A DNA stretch of 64,000 bases from Gammaproteobacteria bacterium (lineage in GTDB: Bacteria > Pseudomonadota > Gammaproteobacteria > SZUA-140), in the NCBI GenBank assembly GCA_016712635.1, contig JADJQS010000002.1:248001-312000 (forward strand). The letters are read 5' to 3'. The notes under the pieces were generated by a model. It was not told the origin of the DNA, searched no databases, and worked only from the letters and a program-made list of their open reading frames with translations. Each line of letters starts with the position of its first letter. Positions within the stretch are counted from its first letter, which is position 1. Shown in pieces: positions 26,708-36,479 of this stretch. The position numbers were made by a program, and so were the translations under genes.

Positions 26708-29487
26708 TCAGGCGGCGGAGCTCAGGTCGAGACCCCTGCCGTCCAGCAGGAGCCGTTTCATCTCGTGCACCGTGAGGGGAGGGCTGAACAGGTAGCCCTG
26801 CATCAGGTCGCAGCCGCAGCGCCGCAGGAAATCCAGTTGCGCGCTCGTCTCGACGCCCTCCGCGACCACCGCGAGCTTGAGACTGTGCGCCATCAGGATG
26901 ATCGTGTTGACGATGGTCGCGTCGTCGCTGTTCAGCGTTATGTCGCGCACGAAGGAGCGGTCGATCTTGATGGTGTGGACCGGGAAGCGCTTGAGGTAGC
27001 TCAGCGAGGAATATCCGGTGCCGAAGTCGTCGATCGCGAACCGGACAGGCAGGCAGGTCGTTTCTCGGTGAAGGGCGGGATCGACGCCGGAGCGGCGGAG
27101 ATCGCATCGATCGCCGAAGCCGAGGTCGTGGAGCTGGCGGCGACAGGTGGACGACACGCAGCGGCCGCGCGCTCGACTCGCCCAGTGCTCGCAGGCCGAA
27201 CGCAGGACCAGTTCCCCACCGGCACGATCAGGCCGGTCTCCTCCAGCAGCGGAATGAAGCGTTCCGGACTGACGATGCCCATCTCGGGATGGATCCAGCG
27301 GACCAGCGCCTCGGCGCCGGTCACGCGGCCGTCCGCCAGATCGATCTGCGGCTGGTAGTACAGCTCGAATTCCCCCCGGTTGAGGGCATGGCGCAGGCTG
27401 GTCTCCAGCGACAGGCGCTCGTAGGCCTTGGCGCTCATCTCGTGCGAGTAGAACTGGTAGGTGTTGCGCCCGAGCTCCTTGGCGCGGTACATGGCCGAAT
27501 CCGCGTGCTTCAGCAGCGTATAGACGTCGCCGCTGTCGTCGGGATACAGGCTGATCCCGATGCTGGTGGTGACGAACAGCTCGTGGCCGTCAACCGCGAA
27601 GGGCCGGGCCAGTTGCTCGATGATCTTGCCGGCCACGTGCACCGCCGCGTCTCCGCCTTCGACGTCCTCCAGCAGGATTGCGAACTCGTCGCCGCCGAAG
27701 CGCGCGATGGTGTCGCCCTGGCGGATACAGCCGGCGATGCGCCCGGGAAACGCCTGCAGCAGCCGGTCGCCGACGTCGTGGCCGAGCGTGTCGTTGATGG
27801 TCTTGAACTGGTCCATGTCGAGGAACATCACCGCCATCAGTTTCTGCCGGCCGCGCCGGTTCAGCGCGTGCACCAGGCGCTCCATGAACAGCGCGCGGTT
27901 GGGCAGCCCGGTCAGCACGTCGTGGTAGGCGAGGCGGTGCAGGCGTTCCTCCGCCTGCATGCGCTCGGTGATGTCCTTGCCGCTGGAGATGAAATGGGTG
28001 GTCCTGCCCCCGGCGTCCTTCAGCGGCGTGATGGTCTTCTCCTCGTAATACAGGGTGCCGTCCTTCTTGCGGTTGACGAAGATGTCCTGGAACACCTGTC
28101 CGGCATTGAGCGCCTCCCACAGGCGGCGGAAGAAATCCGCATCGTGGCGGTCGGACCGGACAATGTCCGGCCGGCGCCCGATCGCCTCCTCGCGCGCGTA
28201 GCCGGTCATGCCGGTGAAGGCGGGATTGACGTATTCGATCGTGCCGCCGGCATCGGTGATCATGACCGAGTCCGCCGCCTGCTCCAGCGCGCTGGACAGC
28301 TTCCGCATCTGCGCATCGGCGCGCAGGCGCTCCGCGATCTCGCGCTCCAGTTCCGCGTTGCTCGCGCCCAGTTCGACCGCCAGCGCTTCGATCCGCTGCG
28401 CGCGTGCCGCGATCACGCGCAGGTAGAGGTACAGCAGCATGCTCAGCGTGATCCCGACACCGAGCACCGCCCAGGCGCGCCAGAAGACCCGGCCGGCCAG
28501 ATAGGCGGGCGCAGGCCTGAATACCAGCGACCAGTGCAGGCCGCCGATGCTGAGGTCGGTCTCCCAGGTGAAACGCGCCGGACCCGGCGCATCCTGCGGC
28601 ACCAGTCCCGCGTCCACCGGGACCGGTGCATCCGTACCGCGGTAGCGGTACAGAAAGCGCTCGTCGACGGCAGCGTTCTCGTCATAGACCCAGATGTCGA
28701 TGCCCTGCACCGCGCTGTCCCGCAAGGCTTCCCGCAGCATGTCGCCGATCCGGAACACCTCGAGCAGATACCCCTGCAGATGTCGCCGGCGCAGGTCCAC
28801 GCCGTCGAGCTGTGCGCCGCGTGCGTACACGGGCTGCACCAGCAGGGCGCCGTACTGTTCGGAGCCGCCGTTGTCGAACACCAGCTTCTCGGCATTGACC
28901 CAGTCCGCCGTGTCGCGCGCCTGTTCCAGGTCGGTGCGCATGGCGGGATCCGAGGCCAGGTCATAGCCGAGCAGGTGGCTGTTCTGTTGCACGGGTTCCG
29001 CGAAATAGATCGGGAAATAGGCCGGACGCGCCGCGGCCGGGGTGAACCGGCCCTCGTCGCTCAGTTCGGTGAACCGGAAGCCGGCAAACCCGGCGCGTGC
29101 GGCCCCGGCCTCCATGTCCGCGCGCGCTGCGGCGGTGACGCGGGGCACCCAGGCGATCATCTGGAGGTCCCGGTGATGTGCGAGGTTGTGATCGACGAAG
29201 CGCCGGAACTCGGTGCGGGTGACGTTATCCGAGGCGCTGTACAGGCCGACCAGCGAATTCATCAGGTCGAGGTGGCGTTCCACCTCCTTGGTGATGTCCG
29301 AGGCATGGGTCCCGGCGAGAAACTCGAACTCCGCCTGGGTGATGGCGTACTCCCAGTCGCGCACCAGGAAGGCGAGCAGGCGGGATACGGCGATGCCGGC
29401 GGCCAGCACCACCACCTGGAAGGTGAGGAACCGGACCGGCAGGCTGTCCTCGTTCAGAACCCGATTCGTACACTCTGGTGCAGACAC
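26708..29487 (-). CDS. CHASE-PAS-GGDEF-EAL signalling protein, EAL domain disrupted
   Basis: A membrane protein for cyclic-di-GMP signalling. From ATG 29487: membrane helix, CHASE sensor (HLDLMNSLVGLYSASDNVTR; YDLASDPAMRTDLEQARDTA), second helix, coiled coil, PAS domain (AADSVMITDAGGTIEYVNPA), GGDEF with an intact active site (DTIARFGGDEFAILLED) and a split EAL domain. The EAL part starts well (YYQPQIDLADGRVTGAEALV) and ends well (FAIDDFGTGYSSLSYLKRFP; VVAEGVETSAQLDFL). Between about 27040 and 27220 the frame breaks, and roughly 30 residues around the expected helix with the ELEITES motif are missing. The cyclase is probably functional; the phosphodiesterase probably is not, unless the consensus is wrong here. 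Confidence 0.87.
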
Positions 29488-29749
29488 TCCGCCCCCGCCG
29501 CCGCGCCTGTGGCAGGCCCAGCCTTGATCCCGCTCCCTATATCGGTCCCGGGCGGGGTGAGTGTTAGCGAAATGCCGCTCTAACGGCTTGGATCGGATAA
29601 CGAATTCGGATGAGGGCGGGACGTGATCACAGTCGGGCCGCGCGGTGCGCGCGGGGGCGCGGACCCTGACGTGAACGGACTTGAACTATTATTGATAATG
29701 TATTGACCTGGATATATTAATTTGGATCGCGTCCCAGGCGGACCGGGAC

Positions 29750-30817
29750 TCAGTCCAGGCGGCCCAGGATGGCCTGCTTGACCTCCTCCAGCCTCGCCTC
29801 GACCGTCAGCACCGAACCCGCGCACTGCTTGATCGCGGTATCCGGGTCCTTGAGCCCATGCCCGGTAAGGGTGCAGGCGATCCGGCTGCCCTCCGGGATG
29901 CGCCCGCTCCGGATGTCGCGCAGGGCGCCGGCGAGCGAGATCGCCGAGGCCGGTTCGCAGAAGATGCCCTCCCGGTCGGCGAGCAGCTTCTGCGCCTCGA
30001 GGATCCCGGCGTCGGTGAACTCGTCGAACCAGCCGCCCGATTCGCGGTTCGCCTGCCAGGCCAGGTCCCAGCTCTGCGGGTGGCCGATGCGGATGGCCGT
30101 GGCGACGGTCTCCGGGTTGTCGACCATGTGCCCGCGCAGGAACGGCGCCGCGCCGGCCGCCTGGTAGCCGGCCATGACCGGCAGCTTCCGGGCGATGCCG
30201 TCGGCGTGATACTCCTTGTAACCCATCCAGTAGGCGCTGATGTTGCCGGCGTTGCCGACCGGCAGGCAGTGGTAGTCGGGCGCGTCGCCGAGTTCCTCGA
30301 CAATCTCGAAGGCCGCCGTCTTCTGGCCCTGCAGGCGAAACGGGTTGATGGAGTTGACGATCGCAATCGGCGCCTCGCGCCCGATCTGCTTCACCAGCTC
30401 CATGCCGGCGTCGAAATTGCCCTTGATCTGGATCACGCAGGCGCCGTGCATCATGGCCTGGGCCAGTTTTCCGAGGGCGATCTTGCCGTCCGGGATCAGC
30501 ACGAAGGCCTTGACTCCGGCGCGCGCGGCATAGGCGGCGGCCGAGGCCGAGGTATTGCCGGTGGAGGCGCAGATCACGGCGCGGGTGCCCTGCTCCACCG
30601 CCTTCGTTACCGCCATGGTCATGCCGCGGTCCTTGAACGAGCCGGTCGGATTGAGCCCCTCGAACTTGACGAAGATCTCGACCTCCTTGCCGATCAGGCG
30701 CGGGATGTTGTCGAGGCGGATGAGCGGCGTGGCGCCTTCCCCCAGGCTGATGATGCGGGTGTCGGGACCGACCGGCAGGCGGTTGCGGTATTTCTCGATC
30801 AGACCGGTGTAACGCAT
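29750..30817 (-). CDS. thrC: Threonine synthase
   Basis: A 355-residue PLP enzyme that turns O-phosphohomoserine into threonine. The PLP lysine lies in LNPTGSFKDRGMTMAVTKAV; the phosphate loop is VGNAGNISAYWMGY. Start ATG 30817 is preceded by GAGGT. It follows hom by 62 bp in the alaC-hom-thrC set. No thrB is present in this window. The 262 bp downstream (29488-29749) hold only a T/A-rich stretch. Confidence 0.95.
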   Translation of the reverse strand: MRYTGLIEKYRNRLPVGPDTRIISLGEGATPLIRLDNIPRLIGKEVEIFVKFEGLNPTGSFKDRGMTMAVTKAVEQGTRAVICASTGNTSASAAAYAARAGVKAFVLIPDGKIALGKLAQAMMHGACVIQIKGNFDAGMELVKQIGREAPIAIVNSINPFRLQGQKTAAFEIVEELGDAPDYHCLPVGNAGNISAYWMGYKEYHADGIARKLPVMAGYQAAGAAPFLRGHMVDNPETVATAIRIGHPQSWDLAWQANRESGGWFDEFTDAGILEAQKLLADREGIFCEPASAISLAGALRDIRSGRIPEGSRIACTLTGHGLKDPDTAIKQCAGSVLTVEARLEEVKQAILGRLD

Positions 30818-30879
30818 GGGCTTTACCTCAGGACGGCTGTGTTCTCGACGGTTCGATGCGGGCGCGCGCCGGCGCGGGA

Positions 30880-32202
30880 TCAGGTGGCGGCCAGCGTTTC
30901 CAGGCGGATGCGCGTCACCTTGCCGACGATGGTGTCCAGCGCCTCGATGCGCCGCAGCGCCTCGTTCATGCGGCGCTCCAGCACGCGCTGGGTCAGCATG
31001 ATGACGGTCGCCTCCGGCGCGCCGGCGCCCGGCTCCTTCTGCAGCATGGCCTCGATGCTGATGCCGGAATCGGCCAGGATGCGCGTCACGTCCGCCAGCA
31101 CGCCGGGGCGGTCGGCGGCGCGCATGCGCAGGTAATAGGCGGTCTCCACCTCCTCCATCGGCAGCAGCGGGATGTCGGACAGGCGGTCCGGCTGGAAGGC
31201 GAGGTGCGGTACGCGGTTGCCCGGGTCGGTGGTCAGCGTGCGCACGACGTCGACCAGGTCGGCGACCACCGCGGAGGCGGTCGGCTCGCGCCCGGCGCCG
31301 GCGCCGTAGTACAGCGTGGGCCCGACCGCGTCGCCCTTGACCAGCACAGCGTTCATCACGCCGTCCACGTTGGCGATCAGGCGCCGCTGCGGCACCAGCG
31401 TCGGGTGCACGCGCAGCTCGATGCCCTTGTCCGTGCGGCGCGTGATGCCGAGGTGCTTGATGCGGTAGCCGAGCTGCTCGGCGTAGCCGACGTCCTCCGG
31501 CGTGATGACGCTGATGCCCTCGGTGTAGGCCTTGTCGACCTGCAGCGGGATGCCGAACGCGATCGCGGCGAGGATGGTCAGCTTGTGCGCCGCGTCGATC
31601 CCTTCGACGTCGAAGGTCGGATCGGCCTCGGCGTAACCGAGCTGCTGCGCCTCGGCCAGCACGTCGGCGAAGGCGCGGCCCTTGTCGCGCATCTCGGTCA
31701 GGATGAAGTTGGTGGTGCCGTTGATGATGCCGGCAACCCACTCGATGCGGTTCGCCGCCAGTCCCTCGCGCAGCGCCTTGATGATGGGGATGCCGCCGGC
31801 GACCGCCGCCTCGAACGCCACCATCACGCCGTGCTTCTGCGCCGCGGCGAAGACCTCGTTGCCGTGGCGCGCGATCAGCGCCTTGTTGGCGGTGACGACG
31901 TGCTTGCCGTTGGCGATCGCCCGCAGCACCAGCTCGCGCGCCGGCTCGTAACCGCCGATCAGTTCGACCACGATCTGGATGTCGGGCCGGTCGACGACGG
32001 CGAAGGCGTCGGCGCCGATCTCGATGCCGGCGCTGTCGACGCCGGGGAAGCTGGTTTCGCGCGCCGCCGCATGCGTGATCACGATGCCGCGGCCGGCGCG
32101 GCGCGCGATCTCCGACTGGTTGCGCCTGAGCACGTTGACGGTGCCGCCGCCGACGGTGCCGAGGCCGAGCAGGCCCACGCGGACGGGTTCGAGCCGCTTC
32201 AT
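30880..32202 (-). CDS. hom: Homoserine dehydrogenase (with ACT domain)
   Basis: Makes homoserine from aspartate semialdehyde. The NAD(P) fold starts RVGLLGLGTVGGGTVNVLRR; KHVVTANKALIARHG carries the conserved lysine; the catalytic part includes WVAGIINGTTNFILTEM and AEADPTFDVEGIDAAHKLTI. A C-terminal ACT domain (YYLRMRAADRPGVLADVTRI) implies feedback control, usually by threonine. Length is 440 aa. Overlaps alaC by ATGA. Confidence 0.95.
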   Translation of the reverse strand: MKRLEPVRVGLLGLGTVGGGTVNVLRRNQSEIARRAGRGIVITHAAARETSFPGVDSAGIEIGADAFAVVDRPDIQIVVELIGGYEPARELVLRAIANGKHVVTANKALIARHGNEVFAAAQKHGVMVAFEAAVAGGIPIIKALREGLAANRIEWVAGIINGTTNFILTEMRDKGRAFADVLAEAQQLGYAEADPTFDVEGIDAAHKLTILAAIAFGIPLQVDKAYTEGISVITPEDVGYAEQLGYRIKHLGITRRTDKGIELRVHPTLVPQRRLIANVDGVMNAVLVKGDAVGPTLYYGAGAGREPTASAVVADLVDVVRTLTTDPGNRVPHLAFQPDRLSDIPLLPMEEVETAYYLRMRAADRPGVLADVTRILADSGISIEAMLQKEPGAGAPEATVIMLTQRVLERRMNEALRRIEALDTIVGKVTRIRLETLAAT

Positions 32203-33404
32203 GCCGAGGCCGTCCTGGGCTTGCTGGCGTCCTTGCGGAACATCTGGCGGATGCCGCGCACGGCCTGGCGCGTGCGGTGCTCGTTCTCGATCAGGCCGAA
32301 ACGCACATGGTCGTCGCCGTAGGAGCCGAAGCCGATGCCGGGAGACACGGCGACCTTGGCGTCCTCGATGAGTTTCTTGGCGAACTCGAGCGAACCGAGG
32401 TGGCGGTACTGCTCCGGGATCTGCGCCCACACGAACATCGTCGCCTTCGGTTTCTCGACCTCCCAGCCGATCGAGTTGAGCCCCTCGCACAGCACGTCGC
32501 GCCGCACGCGGTAGAGTTCGGAGATCTCGCGCACGCAGTCCTGCGGGCCTTCCAGCGCGGCGATCGCCGCCACCTGGATCGGGGTGAACATGCCGTAGTC
32601 CAGATAGGACTTGATGCGCGCCAGCGCCGACACCAGCACGCGGTTGCCGCACATGAAGCCGATGCGCCAGCCCGGCATGTTGTAGCTCTTGGACAACGTG
32701 AAAAACTCCACTGCGACCTCTTTCGCGCCGGGCACCTGCAGGATGGACGGCGCGACGTAGCCGTCGAAGGCGATGTCGGCGTAGGCGAGGTCGTGGATCA
32801 CCCAGATCTGATGCTCGCGCGCGATCTCGATCACCTGCTCGAAGAACGGCAGGTCGACGCACTGCGTGGTCGGGTTGCCGGGGAAGTTCAGCACCAGCAT
32901 CTTGGGCTTGGGCCAGGAATCCTTGATCGCCTTGACCAGCTCGCCGAAGAAATCGACGCCCGGCACCAGCGGCACGTGGCGGATGTCCGCGCCCGCGATG
33001 ACGAAACCGTAGGGATGCACCGGATAGGCGGGATTCGGCACCAGCACGGCGTCGCCGGGACCGACGGTCGCCAGCGCCAGGTGCACCAGGCCTTCCTTCG
33101 AACCGATGGTCACGATGGCCTCGCTCTCCTGGTCGAGGTCCACGTTGAAACGCGTCTTGTACCAGCGGCAGATGGCGCGGCGCAGGCGCGGGATGCCGCG
33201 CGACACCGAGTAGCGGTGCGTGTCCTCGCGCTGCGCGACCTCGATCAGCTTCTGCACGATGTGGGGCGGCGTCGGCTGGTCGGGGTTGCCCATCCCGAAG
33301 TCGATGATGTCCTCTCCGCGCGCGCGCGCCTTGGCTTTCAGCTCGTTGACGATGTTGAAAACGTAGGGCGGGAGGCGCTTGATCCTGGCAAATTCTTCGA
33401 ACAT
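32199..33404 (-). CDS. alaC: Alanine/aspartate-type aminotransferase (AlaC-like)
   Basis: A fold-type I PLP aminotransferase of 401 residues. FGMGNPDQPTPPHIV starts the core; FTLSKSYNMPGWRIGFMCGN holds the Schiff-base lysine; FGSYGDDHVRFGLIENEHRT carries the substrate arginine near the end. Upstream of hom in beta- and gammaproteobacteria this gene is usually the glutamate-pyruvate transaminase AlaC. It overlaps hom by 4 bp. Confidence 0.9.
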   Translation of the reverse strand: MFEEFARIKRLPPYVFNIVNELKAKARARGEDIIDFGMGNPDQPTPPHIVQKLIEVAQREDTHRYSVSRGIPRLRRAICRWYKTRFNVDLDQESEAIVTIGSKEGLVHLALATVGPGDAVLVPNPAYPVHPYGFVIAGADIRHVPLVPGVDFFGELVKAIKDSWPKPKMLVLNFPGNPTTQCVDLPFFEQVIEIAREHQIWVIHDLAYADIAFDGYVAPSILQVPGAKEVAVEFFTLSKSYNMPGWRIGFMCGNRVLVSALARIKSYLDYGMFTPIQVAAIAALEGPQDCVREISELYRVRRDVLCEGLNSIGWEVEKPKATMFVWAQIPEQYRHLGSLEFAKKLIEDAKVAVSPGIGFGSYGDDHVRFGLIENEHRTRQAVRGIRQMFRKDASKPRTASA

Positions 33405-33561
33405 GTGGGTTTAAGTCGGTGAATTTTAAAGACCGCTATTATCGTTTCATTTCCATCCGGCAGGCAAGCCGAGCCTTTCACCCGCCGCCGACCTGGGGTA
33501 AGCTGTCGCGACCGGCACGGCGGCCCGCCGGCGCCGCTCTGCGTGACGGAGATGCGCTCTG

Positions 33562-33990
33562 ATGCAGGTAAATCGCAATCTCGACCCGGACAGCTACAGC
33601 ATCCATTCCTACTCCGCGGGACAGGTGACCGTCACCTTCCCCTTCGACCCGGCCGCGCCGGCGGAGGGTGAAAACGGCCCGCTGCGGCGGGAAGTGCTGC
33701 GCCGGAGCCTGGTGATCATGGCGGACCGCCTCATCGGCGACTGGCCGCCGCAGCGCTTCGAGGAACTTGAGCGGGCACATTTCGACCTGCTCGCCGCGCT
33801 CTCCCCCGAGGTCGTGCTGTTCGGCTCCGGCGCCCGCCTGCAGCGGCCGCATCCCGCGCTGCTGTCCACCCTGACCGACCGCGGCATCGGGGTCGAGGTC
33901 ATGGACACCGGCTCGGCCTGCCGCACCTTCAATTTCCTGATGTCCGACCGCCGCCGCGTCGCCGCCGCCCTGCTCATGATCGAGCCCTGA
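33562..33990 (+). CDS. Mth938-like domain protein (DUF498)
   Basis: A 142-residue member of the Mth938/Xcc1710-like family: SAGQVTVTFPFD, then PEVVLFGSGARLQRPHPALL and GIGVEVMDTGSACRTFNFL, its two signature strands. Standalone gene, divergent from alaC with 157 bp between starts. Function in bacteria not established. Confidence 0.88.
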   Translation: MQVNRNLDPDSYSIHSYSAGQVTVTFPFDPAAPAEGENGPLRREVLRRSLVIMADRLIGDWPPQRFEELERAHFDLLAALSPEVVLFGSGARLQRPHPALLSTLTDRGIGVEVMDTGSACRTFNFLMSDRRRVAAALLMIEP

Positions 33991-34057
33991 CGCGGCGTCG
34001 GGTGCATGATTCTAGCATGCCCCGCCGCGCCGGACACTCGCGCGCCAGTGGCGACAG

Positions 34058-34142
34058 GTAGCCCGGATGAAGGCGCCTGGCGCCGCAATCCGGGGAGTGT
34101 CACGCACCGCCCCCGGATGCCGCTGCGCTTCATCCGGGCTAC
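34058..34142. repeat. GTAGCCCGGATGAA palindromic repeat
   Basis: GTAGCCCGGATGAAGGCGCC (continuing to CCGGGG) at 34058-34095 and CCCCGGATGCCGCTGCGC (continuing TTCATCCGGGCTAC) at 34111-34142 form imperfect inverted arms. This GTAGCCCGGATGAAGCG type is common in proteobacterial intergenic DNA. It lies between the convergent Mth938-like gene and nlpD. Confidence 0.75.
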
Positions 34143-34189
34143 GATTCTGAAGCAGGTATTCCCGCCCGCCTCAGTCCTCAGTCCTTGGA

Positions 34190-34957
34190 CTACAGCCCGG
34201 GCAGGTATTTCAGCGGATCGACCGGTTCGCCGTCACGGCGGATCTCGAAGTGCAGCTTCACCGCGTCGGTCCCGGTGCCGCTGTCGCCCATCTCGGCGAT
34301 CTGCTCGCCGGCCGCGACGTCTGCACCTTCTCCCACCAGCAGCCGGTCATTGTGCGCATAGGCGCTGAGATAGTGTTCGTCGTGCTTGACGATGAGCAGA
34401 TTGCCGTAATGCGGAATGCCGTTGCCGCTGTAGACCACGCGCCCGGACGCCGCGGCACGCACCGCCTCGCCGCGCTCGCCGGGGATGTCGATGCCCCGGT
34501 TGGCGGTGCCGGAGGTCACCGCGGAACGGGACGGCGCGCGCGCAGTCGGCCATTGCCAGCCGGGGGCGGCCGCGGCGGCGGGCGGCGCCGTCTCGACCGG
34601 CGGGCTCGCCGGCGCGACCGCGGACCGCGGGGCCTCGTTGAGCCCGTACACCTCGACCGCGCCGGCGGGCGGCGCCGCCGCCGGCGCGGCCGCGGCCTGC
34701 GGTGCGGGCGCCGGGGGCGCCGGCGGACGTGATGCGAAGGCCTCGCGCCGCGGCGGGATGATGCGGAGGTATTGCCCGGCATTCACCTGATAGGGTTCCG
34801 CCATGTTGTTCCACTGCGCCATCTGGCGGTGATCCTTGCCGTAGCGGAAGCTGATCGAGTACAGCGTCTCGCCGGGGCGCACCATGTGATAGACGGGCGC
34901 GCCGCAACCCGCCGCCAGGATCAGCGCCAGGGCGAGGACGGCCGCGCGGGCGCTCAC
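34190..34957 (-). CDS. nlpD: NlpD-like lipoprotein: LysM and M23 peptidase domains
   Basis: A 255-residue envelope protein. GTG 34957 overlaps the pcm stop. Lipobox LAAGC follows a signal helix, so it is a lipoprotein. A LysM domain (MVRPGETLYSISFRYGKDHR) precedes a long Pro/Ala linker and an M23 fold (RGIDIPGERGEAVRAAASGR; HFEIRRDGEPVDPLKYLPG). The M23 metal ligands look partly changed (RGIDI instead of HxGxD), as in NlpD amidase activators. Third gene of surE-pcm-nlpD; no rpoS follows. Confidence 0.9.
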   Translation of the reverse strand: MSARAAVLALALILAAGCGAPVYHMVRPGETLYSISFRYGKDHRQMAQWNNMAEPYQVNAGQYLRIIPPRREAFASRPPAPPAPAPQAAAAPAAAPPAGAVEVYGLNEAPRSAVAPASPPVETAPPAAAAAPGWQWPTARAPSRSAVTSGTANRGIDIPGERGEAVRAAASGRVVYSGNGIPHYGNLLIVKHDEHYLSAYAHNDRLLVGEGADVAAGEQIAEMGDSGTGTDAVKLHFEIRRDGEPVDPLKYLPGL

Positions 34958-35610
34958 TTGTCCCCCGTCAGCATCGGCACGAAGGTGGCCTCGTGCAGCC
35001 GTTCGTCCCGGTAGCCGTCCTCGGTGCGGACGATCAGCCTCAGCTCCTGGTGGCCGCCGCTGCCGATCGGGATGACCAGGCGGCCGCCCACGGCGAGCTG
35101 CGCGAGCAGGGGCTCCGGCACGGCGGTGGGCGCGGCGGTGGCGATGATGCCGTCATACGGCGCGTATTCCGGCCAGCCCTGCTTGCCGTCGCTGTGTTTC
35201 AGGCGGATGTTGCGCAGGCGCAGGTTGTGGAAACGCTGCTGCGCCTTGCGCTGCAGGGCCATGATGCGCTCCACCGTGTAGACCTCCGGCACCAGGCGCG
35301 CCAGGATCGCCGCCTGATATCCGGAGCCGGTGCCGATCTCCAGCACCTTGCGCAGCGGACCGCCCAGCAGCAGCGCCTCGGTCATGCGCGCCACCGTGAC
35401 CGGCGTCGAGATGGTCTGGCCGAAGCCGATCGGCAGCGCGGTGTCCTCGTAGGCCCGCGTCGCGAGCGCCTCGTCCACGAAGATGTGGCGCGGCGTCTCC
35501 CAGATCGCCTCCAGCACCGCCTCGTTGACGATGCCCTGGCTGCGCAGGCGCTCGATCAGGCGGCTGCGCGTGCGTCGCGAGGTCATCCCGATGCCTTCGT
35601 GCTGGATCAT
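34954..35610 (-). CDS. pcm: Protein-L-isoaspartate O-methyltransferase
   Basis: Repairs isoaspartyl residues using SAM. Motif I is LRKVLEIGTGSGYQAAILAR, upstream GFGQTISTPVTVARMTEALL is the PCMT signature, and motif II is DGIIATAAPTAVP. ATG 35610 overlaps the surE stop as ATGA, giving 218 aa; the next ATG (MTSRRTRSRL, 35586) is also possible. Confidence 0.95.
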   Translation of the reverse strand: MIQHEGIGMTSRRTRSRLIERLRSQGIVNEAVLEAIWETPRHIFVDEALATRAYEDTALPIGFGQTISTPVTVARMTEALLLGGPLRKVLEIGTGSGYQAAILARLVPEVYTVERIMALQRKAQQRFHNLRLRNIRLKHSDGKQGWPEYAPYDGIIATAAPTAVPEPLLAQLAVGGRLVIPIGSGGHQELRLIVRTEDGYRDERLHEATFVPMLTGDK

Positions 35611-36359
35611 GCCCCGATGTCCTTCATCCAGGCCTGCAGGCGCTCGAGCGCTGAGTGGCGCGTCAGGTCGACCTGCAGCGGCGTCACCGAGACGTAACCG
35701 TTGCGCACGGCGTGGAAATCGGTGCCCGGCCCGGCATCCTGCTCCGCACCCGATTCGCCGATCCAGTAGATCGGCCGGCCGCGCGGGTCCGCGGTCATGA
35801 TCACCGGCTCCGATTTGTGGCGGTGGCCGAGGCGCGTCACCATGAAGCCCGCCAGGTACTCCCACGGCAGGTCCGGCACGTTCACGTTCAGGATCACGTC
35901 CGGCGGCAGCGGGTCGTGCTGCAGGCGGGCGACGATGCGCTGCGCCACCCGGGCCGCCGTGGCGTAATGCTCGAGGTTCCGGCCCGCCAGCGAGACCGCG
36001 ACGGCGGGATAGCCCAGGAAGCGCCCCTCCATCGCCGCGGCCACGGTGCCGGAATAGATCACATCGTCGCCCAGGTTCGCCCCGGCGTTGATGCCGGAGA
36101 TCACCATGTCCGGCTCCTGCTCCAGCAGCCCGGTGATGGCGAGGTGCACGCAGTCGGTCGGCGTGCCGTTGACGCGGATGAAGCCGTTGTCCAGCACCTG
36201 GGCGCGGATCGGGTTCTCAAGGGTGAGCGAATTGCTGGCGCCGCTGCGGTCACGGTCGGGCACCACCACAGTGAGCTCCCCCATGCCGGCCAGTCCCTCC
36301 ACCAGGCGCGCGAGGCCGGGGGCGCGGTAGCCGTCGTCGTTGCTGATCAGGATCTTCAT
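35607..36359 (-). CDS. surE: 5'-nucleotidase SurE
   Basis: A 250-residue stationary-phase survival phosphatase. MKILISNDDGYRAPGLARL contains the metal-binding N-D-D, and DMVISGINAGANLGDDVIYS and SGTVAAAMEGRFLGYPAVAV are family signatures. Start ATG 36359 matches the family. It heads surE-pcm-nlpD. The 120 bp upstream hold the perfect 12-bp palindrome ATAACCGGTTAT at about 36408-36419, which might be an operator or part of the promoter. Confidence 0.96.
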   Translation of the reverse strand: MKILISNDDGYRAPGLARLVEGLAGMGELTVVVPDRDRSGASNSLTLENPIRAQVLDNGFIRVNGTPTDCVHLAITGLLEQEPDMVISGINAGANLGDDVIYSGTVAAAMEGRFLGYPAVAVSLAGRNLEHYATAARVAQRIVARLQHDPLPPDVILNVNVPDLPWEYLAGFMVTRLGHRHKSEPVIMTADPRGRPIYWIGESGAEQDAGPGTDFHAVRNGYVSVTPLQVDLTRHSALERLQAWMKDIGA

Positions 36360-36479
36360 GGGCGGGACACTTCGGCGCGCCCCACGGCTGGCCGGGGGCG
36401 GCGGATATAACCGGTTATCATGGCGGGCATTTTGCCCTGAACTGGCGGGACCGCACAAGCCACGCCGGTGGTGAGCCGG

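Noticed and set aside
29640..29749. A/T-rich stretch downstream of thrC considered as a promoter for a plus-strand gene
   Set aside because: No gene follows on the plus strand and no hexamer pair of good quality was found.
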